A program made the translations under genes and the position numbers. A DNA stretch of 64,000 nucleotides, taken from positions 2,771,001 through 2,835,000 of the forward strand of contig NZ_JAHBAH010000001.1 in NCBI RefSeq assembly GCF_020510425.1. Direction: 5' to 3'. This DNA comes from Quatrionicoccus australiensis. Its GTDB lineage: Bacteria; Pseudomonadota; Gammaproteobacteria; Burkholderiales; Rhodocyclaceae. The notes beneath the pieces are model-generated. The model saw only the letters and a list, made by a program, of their open reading frames with translations. It was not told the DNA's origin and did not search any database. Of the stretch, positions 1 through 8,886 are shown one piece after another (within the stretch, counting starts at the first letter, position 1; each line of letters starts with the position of its first letter).

Positions 1-747
1 CTGCTGCCCTCGGCCGCCCAGGTGGACGGCAAGGATCCCTGGGTAACGGTAGACGCTGCCGTTTCCGAGGATTTGTTCGAACTCGGCGCCAATGCCCTCA
101 AGCTCGACGGCCTGAGCATCACCGATCCGGATGGCGGCGCCGTGCAGCCGAACCAGACCTTTACCGGCAAATATCGCAGCAGTCTCGATCTCAAGCTGGC
201 CAAAAGCGGCACCTACCGCATTTCCCTGGTCAGCGAGACGGCCATGGCCAGCTACAAATTGAACGGCGAGATGAAGCGCTGGCGCGGCAATGTTGCCGAT
301 CTGAAAAAAGAAATCCCGGCCGAGGCCGAGGAACTGGCGGTGAGCACGACGTTTGGCCGTCTGGAAACCTTCGTCACCGCCGGCAAGCCGAACGCCACCG
401 TGCTCAAACCGGTGGGCAGTGGCCTGGAACTGATTCCGCTTGATCACCCGAGCGAATTCCTGGTCGGCCAACCGGCCCGCTTCCGCCTGCTGCTCGACGG
501 CAAGCCGCTGCCCGGCCTGACCGTCGCCGTGGTGCCGGGCGGCGTCAAGTATCGCGGCGTGCTCAAGGAAACGGCGCTGACCACCGATGCCAAGGGCGAA
601 TTCACGGTCAATTGGCCGATGCCGCAGATGTACTGGATCAACGCCGGCTACCCGGCGCGCGTCACTGTGCCGGAAGGCCAGCCGCGCCCGCCCATGCCGG
701 CCAAGCGCTACAACTACAGCGGCACTTTCGAGGTTCTGCCGCAATAA
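1..747 (+). CDS. DUF4198 domain-containing protein (5' end outside window)
   Basis: The frame is open from base 1 and ends with TAA at 747, so about 248 residues of the C-terminal part are visible and the start and signal peptide lie upstream. The opening residues (LLPSAAQ, GKDPWVTVDAA) and the later beta-rich segments resemble the periplasmic DUF4198 family. These proteins often sit beside TonB-dependent metal receptors and are thought to handle metal ions or present an Ig-like surface. Residues KPLPGLTVAVVPGG and the GEFTVNWP stretch fit a carboxypeptidase-regulatory-like beta sandwich. The genes that follow are iron-uptake genes, which supports a role in metal acquisition. The biochemical function is not established. 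Confidence 0.75.
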   Translation: MLPSAAQVDGKDPWVTVDAAVSEDLFELGANALKLDGLSITDPDGGAVQPNQTFTGKYRSSLDLKLAKSGTYRISLVSETAMASYKLNGEMKRWRGNVADLKKEIPAEAEELAVSTTFGRLETFVTAGKPNATVLKPVGSGLELIPLDHPSEFLVGQPARFRLLLDGKPLPGLTVAVVPGGVKYRGVLKETALTTDAKGEFTVNWPMPQMYWINAGYPARVTVPEGQPRPPMPAKRYNYSGTFEVLPQ

Positions 748-758
748 GTCTGCGTTAC

Positions 759-787
759 GGGCGCGTCCGGCTGCGGTCGGCGCGCCC
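759..787 (+). terminator. possible weak terminator hairpin
   Basis: GGGCGCG at 759-765 pairs with CGCGCCC at 781-787, 12 bases after the DUF4198 stop. Only a short mixed T-rich stretch (atttgctt) follows, so this is a weak intrinsic terminator at best. Confidence 0.3.
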
Positions 788-905
788 ATTTGCTTGCGTG
801 CTTGCTTGATGCGGCCAAGCCCGGGCATGCGCGCGTGCTTCTCCCGTTTTTTCCGCTTCGGTCGGCCACTGTCTGCCGTACTCGATAGCGTTTCCTGGAT
901 GTTCG

Positions 906-2243
906 ATGCTCTGGATGCTTGAACCGGCGCGCGGCGTGGCTGCCGCGCTGCTGACCCTGGCCTATCTTGGCTTGTGCTGGTGGGCCTGGCGGCGCCGGGC
1001 GCACTTTCCTTTGCCTGCGGCAAATGCCGACTGGACGGTGGCCTACGCCAGCCAGACCGGCACGGCCCAGGCCCTGGCGCAGCGTACGGCGCTGGCGCTC
1101 GAGCGCAGCGGTGCGACGGTGTGCTGCCTGCCGCTCGATCAACTCGCTGCGGCCGGGCTGCAGGCCGGCGGCCGTTTCCTGTTCGTCGTCGCCACAAGCG
1201 GCGAGGGCGATGCGCCGGATAACGCGCGGCGTTTTGTCCGCGACCTGTTTCCCGAAACTCTCGATCTGGCCGGCGTCGAATTCGCGCTGCTCGCGCTGGG
1301 CGATCGCAACTACCGGCATTTCTGCGGCTTCGCCGCACGTCTCGAAAACTGGCTGCTGGCGCAGGGCGCGCGGCAGCGTTTTGCCCGTATAGAGGTCGAT
1401 CGCGGCGACGCGGCGGCGCTTGCGGCCTGGCACGAGCGTCTGGCCGAACTCGGTGCGGCCGCGGAATTTGCCGAAGCGGCCGACGATTTTCGCCCCTGGC
1501 GGCTGGTCGACCGCCGGCACCTCAATCCGGGCAGCGCCGGCGGCGAGGTTTATCAGCTCGAATTTGCGCCGACAGGGGCAACGCCGCACTGGACGGCCGG
1601 CGACCTGGTGCAGGTCCGGCATGGCGCCGATGCCGCTTGTCAGCGCGACTACTCGCTGGCCTCGCTGCCCGAAGAGGGCGGCCAGGTCCGCCTGCTCGTT
1701 CGCCGCCATATCCGGGCCGACGGTTCGTGCGGTGTGATGTCGGGCTGGCTGACGCGGGATCTGTCGCTGGGCGCCGAGGTCGCCATGCACCTGCGCCCGC
1801 ATCCGGCCTTTCATCTCAACGCCAACCGCTTCCGGCCATTGATCTGCATCGGCAACGGGGTCGGTCTGGCCGGCCTGCGCGCCCTGCTCGCCAGCCGGAT
1901 TGCCACCGGTGTAGACGACAACTGGCTGCTTTTCGGTGAACGCCATGAAAAGCATGATTTTCACTGGCGCAGCGAGTTGACCGGCTGGCAAGGCGCCGGC
2001 TTTCTCGCCCGGCTCGATGCGGTGTTTTCGCGCGATGCCGGCGACGGGCGTTACGTGCAGGATTGCCTGGCCGCCAACGGCGAGTTGTTGCGGCAGTGGC
2101 TGGCACGCGGTGCGGCGGTCTATGTCTGCGGCAGCCGGCAGGGCATGGCCGAAGGCGTGGACAGGGTGCTGCGTGATTTATTGGGTAAGGAAGCGGTCGA
2201 CCGTCTGGCGGACGAAGGACGCTATTGCCGCGATGTTTTTTGA
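906..2243 (+). CDS. membrane-anchored flavodoxin/FAD-NADPH reductase (sulfite reductase alpha-like)
   Basis: A 445-residue diflavin reductase of the CysJ/cytochrome P450 reductase type. One hydrophobic segment (about residues 9-29) anchors it to the inner membrane. A flavodoxin domain follows (FMN-binding SQTGTAQAL near 49-57, ATSGEGDAPDNA near 96-107). The FAD and NADP(H) lobes carry RDYSLAS near 247, a nucleotide-binding GNGVGLAGL near 320, VCGSRQGM, and a C-terminal YCRDVF like the end of CysJ. It would pass electrons from NADPH through FAD and FMN to an acceptor. No sulfite reductase beta subunit is nearby. The flanking DUF4198 gene and ferric receptor suggest it reduces ferric siderophore or iron at the cytoplasmic face; that role is inferred from context. 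ATG at 906 is the only start that keeps the anchor. Confidence 0.85.
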   Translation: MLWMLEPARGVAAALLTLAYLGLCWWAWRRRAHFPLPAANADWTVAYASQTGTAQALAQRTALALERSGATVCCLPLDQLAAAGLQAGGRFLFVVATSGEGDAPDNARRFVRDLFPETLDLAGVEFALLALGDRNYRHFCGFAARLENWLLAQGARQRFARIEVDRGDAAALAAWHERLAELGAAAEFAEAADDFRPWRLVDRRHLNPGSAGGEVYQLEFAPTGATPHWTAGDLVQVRHGADAACQRDYSLASLPEEGGQVRLLVRRHIRADGSCGVMSGWLTRDLSLGAEVAMHLRPHPAFHLNANRFRPLICIGNGVGLAGLRALLASRIATGVDDNWLLFGERHEKHDFHWRSELTGWQGAGFLARLDAVFSRDAGDGRYVQDCLAANGELLRQWLARGAAVYVCGSRQGMAEGVDRVLRDLLGKEAVDRLADEGRYCRDVF

Positions 2244-2285
2244 CCGACAATTTTTAACGGCTTGTTACAAAGCGTTGCATCTGCG

Positions 2286-2304
2286 GATGAGAATCGTTAT
2301 CATG
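2286..2304 (+). promoter_or_regulatory. Fur box upstream of the fiu-like receptor
   Basis: TGAGAAT-C-GTTATCA at 2288-2302 is a 7-1-7 inverted repeat close to the Fur consensus TGATAAT-N-ATTATCA, lying about 100 bases before the receptor start. It predicts repression by iron-loaded Fur. Confidence 0.75.
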
Positions 2305-2405
2305 TAAGCGTTAAGTAAATCAGCCAGCCATCTGCCAGGGCCGCCTCGTGCGGCAAGCGCGGAACGCCAGCCAAATCCGGTTAAATCATCAATAGGAAAA
2401 GGCTC

Positions 2406-4688
2406 ATGGCGCACATCCGCAGTCGTAAACACACGCATTCTTCCCACCTGCTGGCACTCTTCGCCGCCACCTTGCCGGCTGCGGCAATGGCGCAGGAAAC
2501 CGAAACCTCGCTGCCGCCGATGACGGTCAAGGCAGCCGCCGATGTGCCGTTCAAGGCCGAGAAATCCGCCAACAGCAAGCTGACCCAGCCGCTGCTCGAT
2601 ACGCCGCAGACGGTGCAGGTGATCAAGAAGGAAGTCCTGCAGGAGCAGGGCGCGACCTCGCTGATGGAAGCCCTGCGCAACACACCGGGCATCACCATGC
2701 AACTCGGCGAGAACGGCAATACCTCGGCCGGCGATACTTTCCAGATGCGCGGTTTCTCGACGCAGACGGCAACCTTCGTCGACGGCATTCGCGACCTCGG
2801 CGCCGTGTCGCGCGACGTCTTCAACATCGAGCAGATCGAGGTCGTCAAAGGCCCGGCCGGTTCCGATATCGGCCGTGGCGCATCCTCCGGCTACATCAAC
2901 CTGATTTCCAAGCTGCCCGGTCTCGACAGCATCAATACGGCTTCGGTCGCAGTCGGTACAGCCAACAAGACGCGCCTGAGCGCCGATTTCAACCAGAAGG
3001 TCGGCGAAACCGCTGCCGTGCGCGTCAATGTCATGGCGCAGGATGGTGGTGTCGACGGTCGTGATGAAGTCAAGAACAGTGGCATCGCCATTGCGCCGGC
3101 CTTTGCGCTCGGCCTCGGCACACCGACCCGTTTCTACTTCTACTCGCAGCACGTGCGTCAGAACAACACGCCGGACGGTGGCATCCCGACCATCGGCGTT
3201 GATGGTTTTGTCAGTACCAATGCCTTCCTCAAGAATGGCGGCAAGGTCGATCGCGAGAATTACTACGGCAGCAAGAACGATTACGAGAAGGTCGATGCCG
3301 ACATGGTCACCGCCAAGTTCGAGCACGATCTCAGCAACGGCGCCACGGTCCGCAACATCACCCGTTACGGCATCACCAAGATGGATCGCGTGATGACCGG
3401 CATCAACACGCTGGCCGCCACCTCGGCCGATCCCTCGACATGGACCGTCGCCCGCCTGCGCCAGCGCACCGACCAGGAAAACGAGATTTTCGCCAACCAG
3501 ACCAGCCTGAACGCCGAATTCGCGACCGGTTTCGTCAAGCACTCGCTGGCGGCCGGTGTCGAGCTGATGTATGAGCGTCAGAAAACCCGCAGTTTCGGCA
3601 CGGGTGCCGCGACCATCAACGGCGTCACCTATGCGGCGATCGCCAATCCGGTGGCCAATCTCTACAACCCGGATTCCTCGACTACGCTCGGTACGCCCTA
3701 CGCGACCGGTGCCTATGTCGACGGCAAGACGACCACCGCTGCCTTCTACCTGTTCGACACGCTCAAGCTGTCCGAGCGCTGGATGATCAACGGCGGCTTC
3801 CGTGCCGAGCATTACAAGACGACGACCGAAGGCCGCACCGTGGTTACCGCCAATAACCTCTTGCTGTACCCGGGCTACGCGGTGAACGACCTGGCGCCGG
3901 ACAATCTCGAAGTCTCGGACAACCTGTTCAGCTGGAAGGTCGGTGCGGTCTACAAGCCGGCCGCCAACGGCAGCATCTACGCTGCCTACGCCAACTCGCT
4001 GACGCCGCCGGGCGGCGCCAACTTCGCGCTGTCGGCTTCGTCGTCGAGCACCAGCAATCCGGCCTTCGATCCGCAGGAAACCATCAACATGGAAATCGGC
4101 ACCAAGTGGGATCTGCTCGACAAGCGCCTGAACCTGGCCCTGGCCGTCTATCGCACCGAGAACGACAAGCAGGTTTCCTACAACGCGGTTGATAGCACCT
4201 ACTCGCAATTCGGCAAGACACGCGTTGAAGGCGTCGAATTGTCGGCGGTCGGCCAGCTGACCAATTTCTGGCAGGTTTCGGCCGGCATCGCCCAGATGCG
4301 TACCAAGGCGCTCGACAACTACAGCTTCAGCACGACCAACGGTGTGACCTCATCGACCGGCGTGCGCTGGTCGCCCGACCTGACCGCGACCTTGTGGACC
4401 TCCTACACGCTTGGCGATCTGACCCTGGGCGGTGGCGTGCGCTATGTGTCTGAACAGAAGCGCCTGATCACCGGCGATTCGGCGGCGGCCACCAACATGC
4501 CGAACATCCCGTCCTACTGGGTGACCGACTTGATGGCGGCTTACAAGCTCAGCAAGAACACTAACCTGCGTCTCAACGTCTACAACCTGTTCGACGAGGA
4601 ATACATCAGCACCCTCAACAACAGCGGGGCGCGGATGACGCTGGGCACGCCGCGTTCGGCGATGTTGAGCGCAAATTTCACCTTCTGA
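2406..4688 (+). CDS. fiu: TonB-dependent catecholate siderophore receptor, Fiu type
   Basis: A 760-residue outer-membrane receptor. It has a signal peptide of about 29 residues ending in AAAMA, then a plug domain with strong Fiu-type signatures: KLTQPLLDTPQTVQVI, EQGATSLMEALRNTPGI, QMRGFSTQ, VDGIRDLGAVSRDVFNIEQ and VVKGPAGSDIGRG. A 22-strand barrel should follow, ending in the C-terminal Phe (SANFTF) that the BAM complex recognises. It imports ferric catecholates or their breakdown products using TonB energy. The Fur box about 100 bases upstream indicates iron repression, and piuC directly downstream matches the fiu-ybiX gene pair of enterobacteria. A strong terminator follows within 20 bases. 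Confidence 0.92.
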   Translation: MAHIRSRKHTHSSHLLALFAATLPAAAMAQETETSLPPMTVKAAADVPFKAEKSANSKLTQPLLDTPQTVQVIKKEVLQEQGATSLMEALRNTPGITMQLGENGNTSAGDTFQMRGFSTQTATFVDGIRDLGAVSRDVFNIEQIEVVKGPAGSDIGRGASSGYINLISKLPGLDSINTASVAVGTANKTRLSADFNQKVGETAAVRVNVMAQDGGVDGRDEVKNSGIAIAPAFALGLGTPTRFYFYSQHVRQNNTPDGGIPTIGVDGFVSTNAFLKNGGKVDRENYYGSKNDYEKVDADMVTAKFEHDLSNGATVRNITRYGITKMDRVMTGINTLAATSADPSTWTVARLRQRTDQENEIFANQTSLNAEFATGFVKHSLAAGVELMYERQKTRSFGTGAATINGVTYAAIANPVANLYNPDSSTTLGTPYATGAYVDGKTTTAAFYLFDTLKLSERWMINGGFRAEHYKTTTEGRTVVTANNLLLYPGYAVNDLAPDNLEVSDNLFSWKVGAVYKPAANGSIYAAYANSLTPPGGANFALSASSSSTSNPAFDPQETINMEIGTKWDLLDKRLNLALAVYRTENDKQVSYNAVDSTYSQFGKTRVEGVELSAVGQLTNFWQVSAGIAQMRTKALDNYSFSTTNGVTSSTGVRWSPDLTATLWTSYTLGDLTLGGGVRYVSEQKRLITGDSAAATNMPNIPSYWVTDLMAAYKLSKNTNLRLNVYNLFDEEYISTLNNSGARMTLGTPRSAMLSANFTF

Positions 4689-4707
4689 CCGGTTCGCCGG
4701 TTGTTCA

Positions 4708-4734
4708 GGCCCCGCCTACCAGGCGGGGCCTTTT
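4708..4734 (+). terminator. Rho-independent terminator after fiu
   Basis: A perfect 10-bp stem, GGCCCCGCCT (4708-4717) with AGGCGGGGCC (4721-4730), has a 3-base loop and is followed by TTTT. It lies between fiu and piuC, so piuC is expressed by readthrough or from a promoter inside this short gap. Confidence 0.85.
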
Positions 4735-4752
4735 GTCAAAGAGGAGTCCGTC

Positions 4753-5430
4753 ATGCTGCTGCACATTCCTGAAGTCCTGAGCAAACAGGAAGTTGCCGAA
4801 ATTCGCCGCCTGCTCGACCATGAGGGCTGGGTGGACGGTCTGCAGACGGCCGGTGCGCAGGCCTCCGGGATCAAGCGCAACGAGCAGCTGGCGGTCGACT
4901 CGCCGATATTTGCCAATTTGTCGCAGCGGGTGGCCGATGCCCTGCAACGGCATCCGCTGTTCGTTGCCGCGGCGCTGCCCAAGCACATCCTGCCGCCGAT
5001 GTTCAATCGCTACATGCACGGTGGTCACTACGGCAACCACATCGACAACGCGATCCAGACCGACCGCTTCAGCGGCCAGAAAATCCGCACCGACGTATCG
5101 ACCACGGTCTTCCTCAGCGAACCTGACGAATACGAAGGCGGCGAGCTGATCGCCGAGGACAGCTACGGTTGCCATGAGGTCAAGCTGGCGGCCGGCGATG
5201 CCATCGTCTATCCGTCAACCAGCCTGCACCGCGTCGAGCCGGTGACCAAGGGCGTGCGCGTCGCTTCCTTCCTGTGGACGCAGAGCCTGGTGCGCGATGC
5301 CTGGCGCCGCGCCATGCTGTTTGATCTGGACATGAACATTCTCAAGCTGCGCGGTCAGCTCGGCGACACGCCCGAAGTCGTCGCGCTGACCGGGCACTAT
5401 CACAAGCTGCTGCAGCAATGGGCGGAATGA
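4753..5430 (+). CDS. piuC: PKHD-type Fe(II)/2-oxoglutarate hydroxylase PiuC/YbiX
   Basis: A 225-residue member of the YbiX/PiuC family. The cupin core shows the iron ligands H96-x-D98 (NHID) and H159 (SLHRVEP), with R169 placed to bind 2-oxoglutarate. These enzymes are encoded next to Fiu/PiuA receptors and are iron-regulated; they are thought to modify imported siderophore or siderophore-drug conjugates, but the natural substrate is not settled. A good Shine-Dalgarno (AGAGGAG) precedes the ATG. The gene follows the fiu terminator by 18 bases and its end overlaps the start region of the next gene, so the two are translationally linked. Confidence 0.92.
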   Translation: MLLHIPEVLSKQEVAEIRRLLDHEGWVDGLQTAGAQASGIKRNEQLAVDSPIFANLSQRVADALQRHPLFVAAALPKHILPPMFNRYMHGGHYGNHIDNAIQTDRFSGQKIRTDVSTTVFLSEPDEYEGGELIAEDSYGCHEVKLAAGDAIVYPSTSLHRVEPVTKGVRVASFLWTQSLVRDAWRRAMLFDLDMNILKLRGQLGDTPEVVALTGHYHKLLQQWAE

Positions 5431-5432
5431 AC

Positions 5433-6536
5433 ATGCCGCTGCCGCCGCTTGAGCTGATCCCGCATGACCTGGTTGCCGCCTGCGACTACGAGGCACGCGC
5501 CCGCCAGCATCTCGACGACAACGCCTGGGCCTACCTGCAGGGCGGAGCAGCCGACGAGCTGAGCCTGCGCGGCAACGGCGAAGCATTCCAGTCGATTTCG
5601 CTGCGTCCGCGCGTGTTGCGCGATCTCACGCAGGGGCACACCCGCTGTTGCCTGTTCGGGCAGGAACTGGCGCATCCGCTGCTACTCGCACCGGTCGCCT
5701 ACCAGCGTCTCTTCCATCCGGATGGCGAGCTGGCAACCGTCCTTGGTGCCAGCGTGATGGGCGCCGGCATGCTGGTCAGCACGCTGGCCTCGACCCGTCT
5801 GGAAGATATTGCCAGCCAGGCCGGTTCGCCGCTCTGGTTCCAGCTCTACTGGCAGGGCGGACGCGACGCCTCGCTGGCGCTGGTCCGCCGCGCCGAGGCG
5901 GCCGGCTACCAGGCGCTGGTGCTGACCATCGATGCGCCGCTCAGCGGCATCCGCAACCGCGAACAGCGCGCCGGCTTTGCGCTGCCGCCCAAGGTCGCAG
6001 CGGTCAACCTCGCTGAAACACCGAAAATGCCGCTGCTCTCGGCCAATGACAGCCCGGTCTTCGCCGGCATGATGGCGCTGGCGCCGACCTGGGCCGATAT
6101 CGAATGGCTGCGCGCGCAAACGACTTTGCCGCTCCTGCTCAAGGGCGTGCTGCACCCGGAGGATGCCGCACAGGCAGTCAGTTGCGGCGTGCAGGGCCTG
6201 GTTATCTCGAATCACGGCGGGCGCGTGCTCGACACGACGGTGGCACCGCTCGATGTGCTGCCGGAGATGCGCGCCCGGGTTGGCGCCAAGGTCACGCTGC
6301 TGCTCGACGGCGGCATCCGGCGCGGCAGCGATGTCTTCAAGGCGCTGGCGCTCGGTGCCGACGCGGTGCTGCTCGGCCGCCCCTACGTGCAGGCACTGGC
6401 GGTCGCCGGCGCACTCGGCGTCGCCCACCTGATCAAGCTGCTGCGCGAGGAACTCGAGGTTTGCATGGCGCTCTCCGGCTGTGTCACGCTGGCCGAAATC
6501 ACGCCCGACCGCCTCTGGCTGGATGGCCTCAACTGA
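5433..6536 (+). CDS. FMN-dependent alpha-hydroxy-acid oxidase/dehydrogenase
   Basis: A TIM-barrel flavoenzyme of the glycolate oxidase/lactate dehydrogenase family, 367 residues from the ATG at 5433. Visible signatures are the substrate-side Tyr in WAYLQGGA, the FMN region LLLAPVAYQRL, the catalytic SNHGGRVLD (His base followed by the Arg that binds the carboxylate), the Lys of LLKGVLHPEDA, and the phosphate-binding DGGIRRGSD and ALGADAVLLGRP. It oxidises a 2-hydroxy acid to a 2-oxo acid; the substrate cannot be read from sequence. ATGs at 5418 and 5427 are in frame, but only 5433 has GGCGGA at proper distance. Coupling to piuC suggests a role in handling a hydroxycarboxylate, possibly siderophore-derived or feeding 2-oxo acids to PiuC. 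Confidence 0.85.
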   Translation: MPLPPLELIPHDLVAACDYEARARQHLDDNAWAYLQGGAADELSLRGNGEAFQSISLRPRVLRDLTQGHTRCCLFGQELAHPLLLAPVAYQRLFHPDGELATVLGASVMGAGMLVSTLASTRLEDIASQAGSPLWFQLYWQGGRDASLALVRRAEAAGYQALVLTIDAPLSGIRNREQRAGFALPPKVAAVNLAETPKMPLLSANDSPVFAGMMALAPTWADIEWLRAQTTLPLLLKGVLHPEDAAQAVSCGVQGLVISNHGGRVLDTTVAPLDVLPEMRARVGAKVTLLLDGGIRRGSDVFKALALGADAVLLGRPYVQALAVAGALGVAHLIKLLREELEVCMALSGCVTLAEITPDRLWLDGLN

Positions 6537-6666
6537 GGGCTTTTGCAACTGCTTTGTAAAAGTCTTAAGCATTCGTAAGCACGCGATTTTTTTGCCCTGT
6601 GCGTTGTTATGCTGCGTTTTCGCAGCCAGCCATACAGCCAGCCAGCAACAACATCTGGAAAACAAA

Positions 6667-8826
6667 ATGACTGACTCCCCCTTCTTTTGCGGCCGCGCGC
6701 TGCTTCCCCTCGGTTTCCTGCTGACCCCCATGGCGGCGGCCATCGCCCAGACAGCGCCGGCGAGCGAGGAACGCGTCCTCTCCGAAGTCAGCGTCAGCGC
6801 CAAGAAGACGCAAAGCCAGGAACTGCGCCGCAATGCGACCGCCGGCAAGATCGTCATCGACCGCGAGGAACTCGATACGCTGGATGCTTCGTCGATGGCC
6901 GAACTGCTCTCCAAGCTGCCGGGTGGTGGCAATTTCACCGACATGGACGGTGGACCGCGCGGCAAGCAACGCAGCCCCGACCGCAACATGCCGCAGATCC
7001 TGGTCGACGGCCAGCCGCTGCCGGGCGGCGGGCGCAATCCGATGGCCGCCTTGCGTCTGCCGGTCGAGCTGATCGAGCGCGTCGAGATCATCCGCAACAG
7101 CACCGCCGAATTTCCGGTACTCAGTCCGGGCGGCGTGATCAACCTGATCCTGCGCGATGTGCCCAGCCAGCTGACGCGCAGCGCCAAGGTCGGCATCGGC
7201 TTCACCGACGGCGAGCCGTCGTATCGCCTGGAAGGCCAGTACGGCGAGCCGGATGCCGGCGATTTCGGCTACCTGCTGTCCGGCGCCTTCAACAGCCGGC
7301 CGGTGGTCGGTTCGCAGGAGATGCAGGCGAAAACCTACACTGGCGGCGTGTTGACCGATACGATCCGCGAGAAGGCAACGCAGACCGGGCACGACAACAA
7401 TCTGACGCTGAGTCCGCGCTTTTCCTGGAATCTCGGCAGCGGCAACCGCCTGACCTTGACGCCTTTCCTGACCTATACCGACAGCCTGCGCGACTCGACT
7501 ATCGAGCGCGATACCTCCGGCGTCGCTTCGACGGATCGTCTGCGCCAGGAAACGACGCGCGCTACCGGTCGACTCGCCGCCGAGTGGCGAAACCAGGGCG
7601 CCGGCGGCAGCGAAACCACGGCGCGCGTGATGCTGCAGGGCGAGCGCGACGACAGCGAGCGGACAACGCGCAAATACGATGCTGCCGGCAGTCTGACCGC
7701 CAACCAGCGTGACAAGACCGTGCGCGAGGAAAGCGAAATCATGCTCGAACTGCGCCGCAAGCAGCTTTTCTTCGAAAATCACCTGTTGACCGGTGCGCTC
7801 GAATGGCGCGACAAATCGACCGATGACGATCAGCAGCGCACCGGCGGTGGTGCCAGCAGTTCGGCGCATCTGACCGAAAGCCGCGTCGTCGGCTGGCTGC
7901 AGGACGAATGGCAGGTCGCCGAGCAGCATGTGCTGACGCCCGGCCTGCGATTCCAGGTGCTGCAGACGAAGATCGACGACAGCAGCAACGGTCGCATCGA
8001 GCGCAATTACAACTCGGTCGATCCGTCGCTGCATTACCTGTGGCAGGTCACCGACGCGTGGAATTTCCGCGCCAGCATCGCCGGCAACACCCGCCAGCCG
8101 CAGACGCGCGATTTGAGCCCCATCGTGCGCGAGGCAAGCGGCGTCAATTCGTCGAGCAACCCCGATCGTGGCGGCAACAGCCAACTGGCGCCGGAACGCC
8201 TGCGCAGCATCGAGCTGGGCATCGAGCATTATCTCGAAGGGCGCGGCGGCACCATCGGTTTCTCGGTCTTCGACCGGACCATCGACAACTACGTCCAGCG
8301 CCTGATCGAAAACGAAGCCGGGCGCTGGGTCGAGCGGCCGCGCAATGTCGGCAAGGCGCAACTGCGCGGCGGCCTGGTCGATTTCAAGGCGAAAATGGCC
8401 GCCCTCGGCCTGCCGAATCTGACGCTGCGCGGCAATCTCGCCTACACCGATACCAAAATGCTGGAGCAGGTCGCGGGCCTGGGCGCCGGCGAAGGGCCGC
8501 GCAAGAGTGCCAACCTCGGCATCGATTACGAGGTTCCGTCCTGGCGTCTGAGCATGGGCGGCAATTACAGCTATTCGTCGGCGCTCGACCGCGAAAGCAG
8601 CGCCACCGTCCGCCAGCAGCAGGGCGAGCGCAAGCAGCTCGACCTCTATGCGCTGTACAAGATCAGCAGCCAGACGGCGCTACGTTTTTCGGCGCAGAAC
8701 GTGACGCGCGAAGAGCGTACCAACTGGTTGCAGGAAGTCGACATCAACGGCCTGGTCAGCCGGACCGAAACCGACCGGACGCCGGGGCTGGCCAGCTATT
8801 TCCTGACGCTTGAAACAAAGTGGTAA
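6667..8826 (+). CDS. TonB-dependent receptor (second, outer-membrane beta-barrel family)
   Basis: From ATG 6667 the product is 719 residues, with a signal peptide of about 28 residues ending in AAIAQ. The frame continues open upstream to 6481, but that extension overlaps the previous gene and would bury the signal peptide, so 6667 is the start. The plug domain includes DASSMAELLSKLPGG, PQILVDGQPLPGGG and VELIERVEIIRNSTAEF, and the barrel ends in an aromatic residue (LETKW). The substrate is unknown; context suggests iron. I see no convincing Fur box in the 130-base gap upstream, only a small hairpin GCTGCG-TTTT-CGCAGC at 6611-6626, so it may be co-transcribed with the oxidase gene. Confidence 0.85.
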   Translation: MTDSPFFCGRALLPLGFLLTPMAAAIAQTAPASEERVLSEVSVSAKKTQSQELRRNATAGKIVIDREELDTLDASSMAELLSKLPGGGNFTDMDGGPRGKQRSPDRNMPQILVDGQPLPGGGRNPMAALRLPVELIERVEIIRNSTAEFPVLSPGGVINLILRDVPSQLTRSAKVGIGFTDGEPSYRLEGQYGEPDAGDFGYLLSGAFNSRPVVGSQEMQAKTYTGGVLTDTIREKATQTGHDNNLTLSPRFSWNLGSGNRLTLTPFLTYTDSLRDSTIERDTSGVASTDRLRQETTRATGRLAAEWRNQGAGGSETTARVMLQGERDDSERTTRKYDAAGSLTANQRDKTVREESEIMLELRRKQLFFENHLLTGALEWRDKSTDDDQQRTGGGASSSAHLTESRVVGWLQDEWQVAEQHVLTPGLRFQVLQTKIDDSSNGRIERNYNSVDPSLHYLWQVTDAWNFRASIAGNTRQPQTRDLSPIVREASGVNSSSNPDRGGNSQLAPERLRSIELGIEHYLEGRGGTIGFSVFDRTIDNYVQRLIENEAGRWVERPRNVGKAQLRGGLVDFKAKMAALGLPNLTLRGNLAYTDTKMLEQVAGLGAGEGPRKSANLGIDYEVPSWRLSMGGNYSYSSALDRESSATVRQQQGERKQLDLYALYKISSQTALRFSAQNVTREERTNWLQEVDINGLVSRTETDRTPGLASYFLTLETKW

Positions 8827-8886
8827 TGGTCTGAGCGGGATTTGCCGTGGATAATCGGTCAACCGTTGCCGATTGAAGAAAACCCC

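Noticed and set aside
2265..4208. Long open frame on the strand opposite the fiu-like receptor gene
   Set aside because: High-G+C codon bias keeps antisense frames open. The translation is low-complexity (Gly/Arg/Val/Asp-rich) and the sense strand encodes a clear receptor. The same applies to long antisense frames at 714-1991, 6607-8361, 36442-38646, 56027-58039 and 59226-61520.
6481..6666. 62-residue upstream extension of the second TonB receptor
   Set aside because: It overlaps the oxidase gene and would place the signal peptide internally; ATG 6667 gives a normal exported N-terminus.
6537..6666. A second Fur box before the second receptor
   Set aside because: CTTAAGCATTCGTAAG has an AT-rich dyad look but does not match the Fur 7-1-7 consensus.
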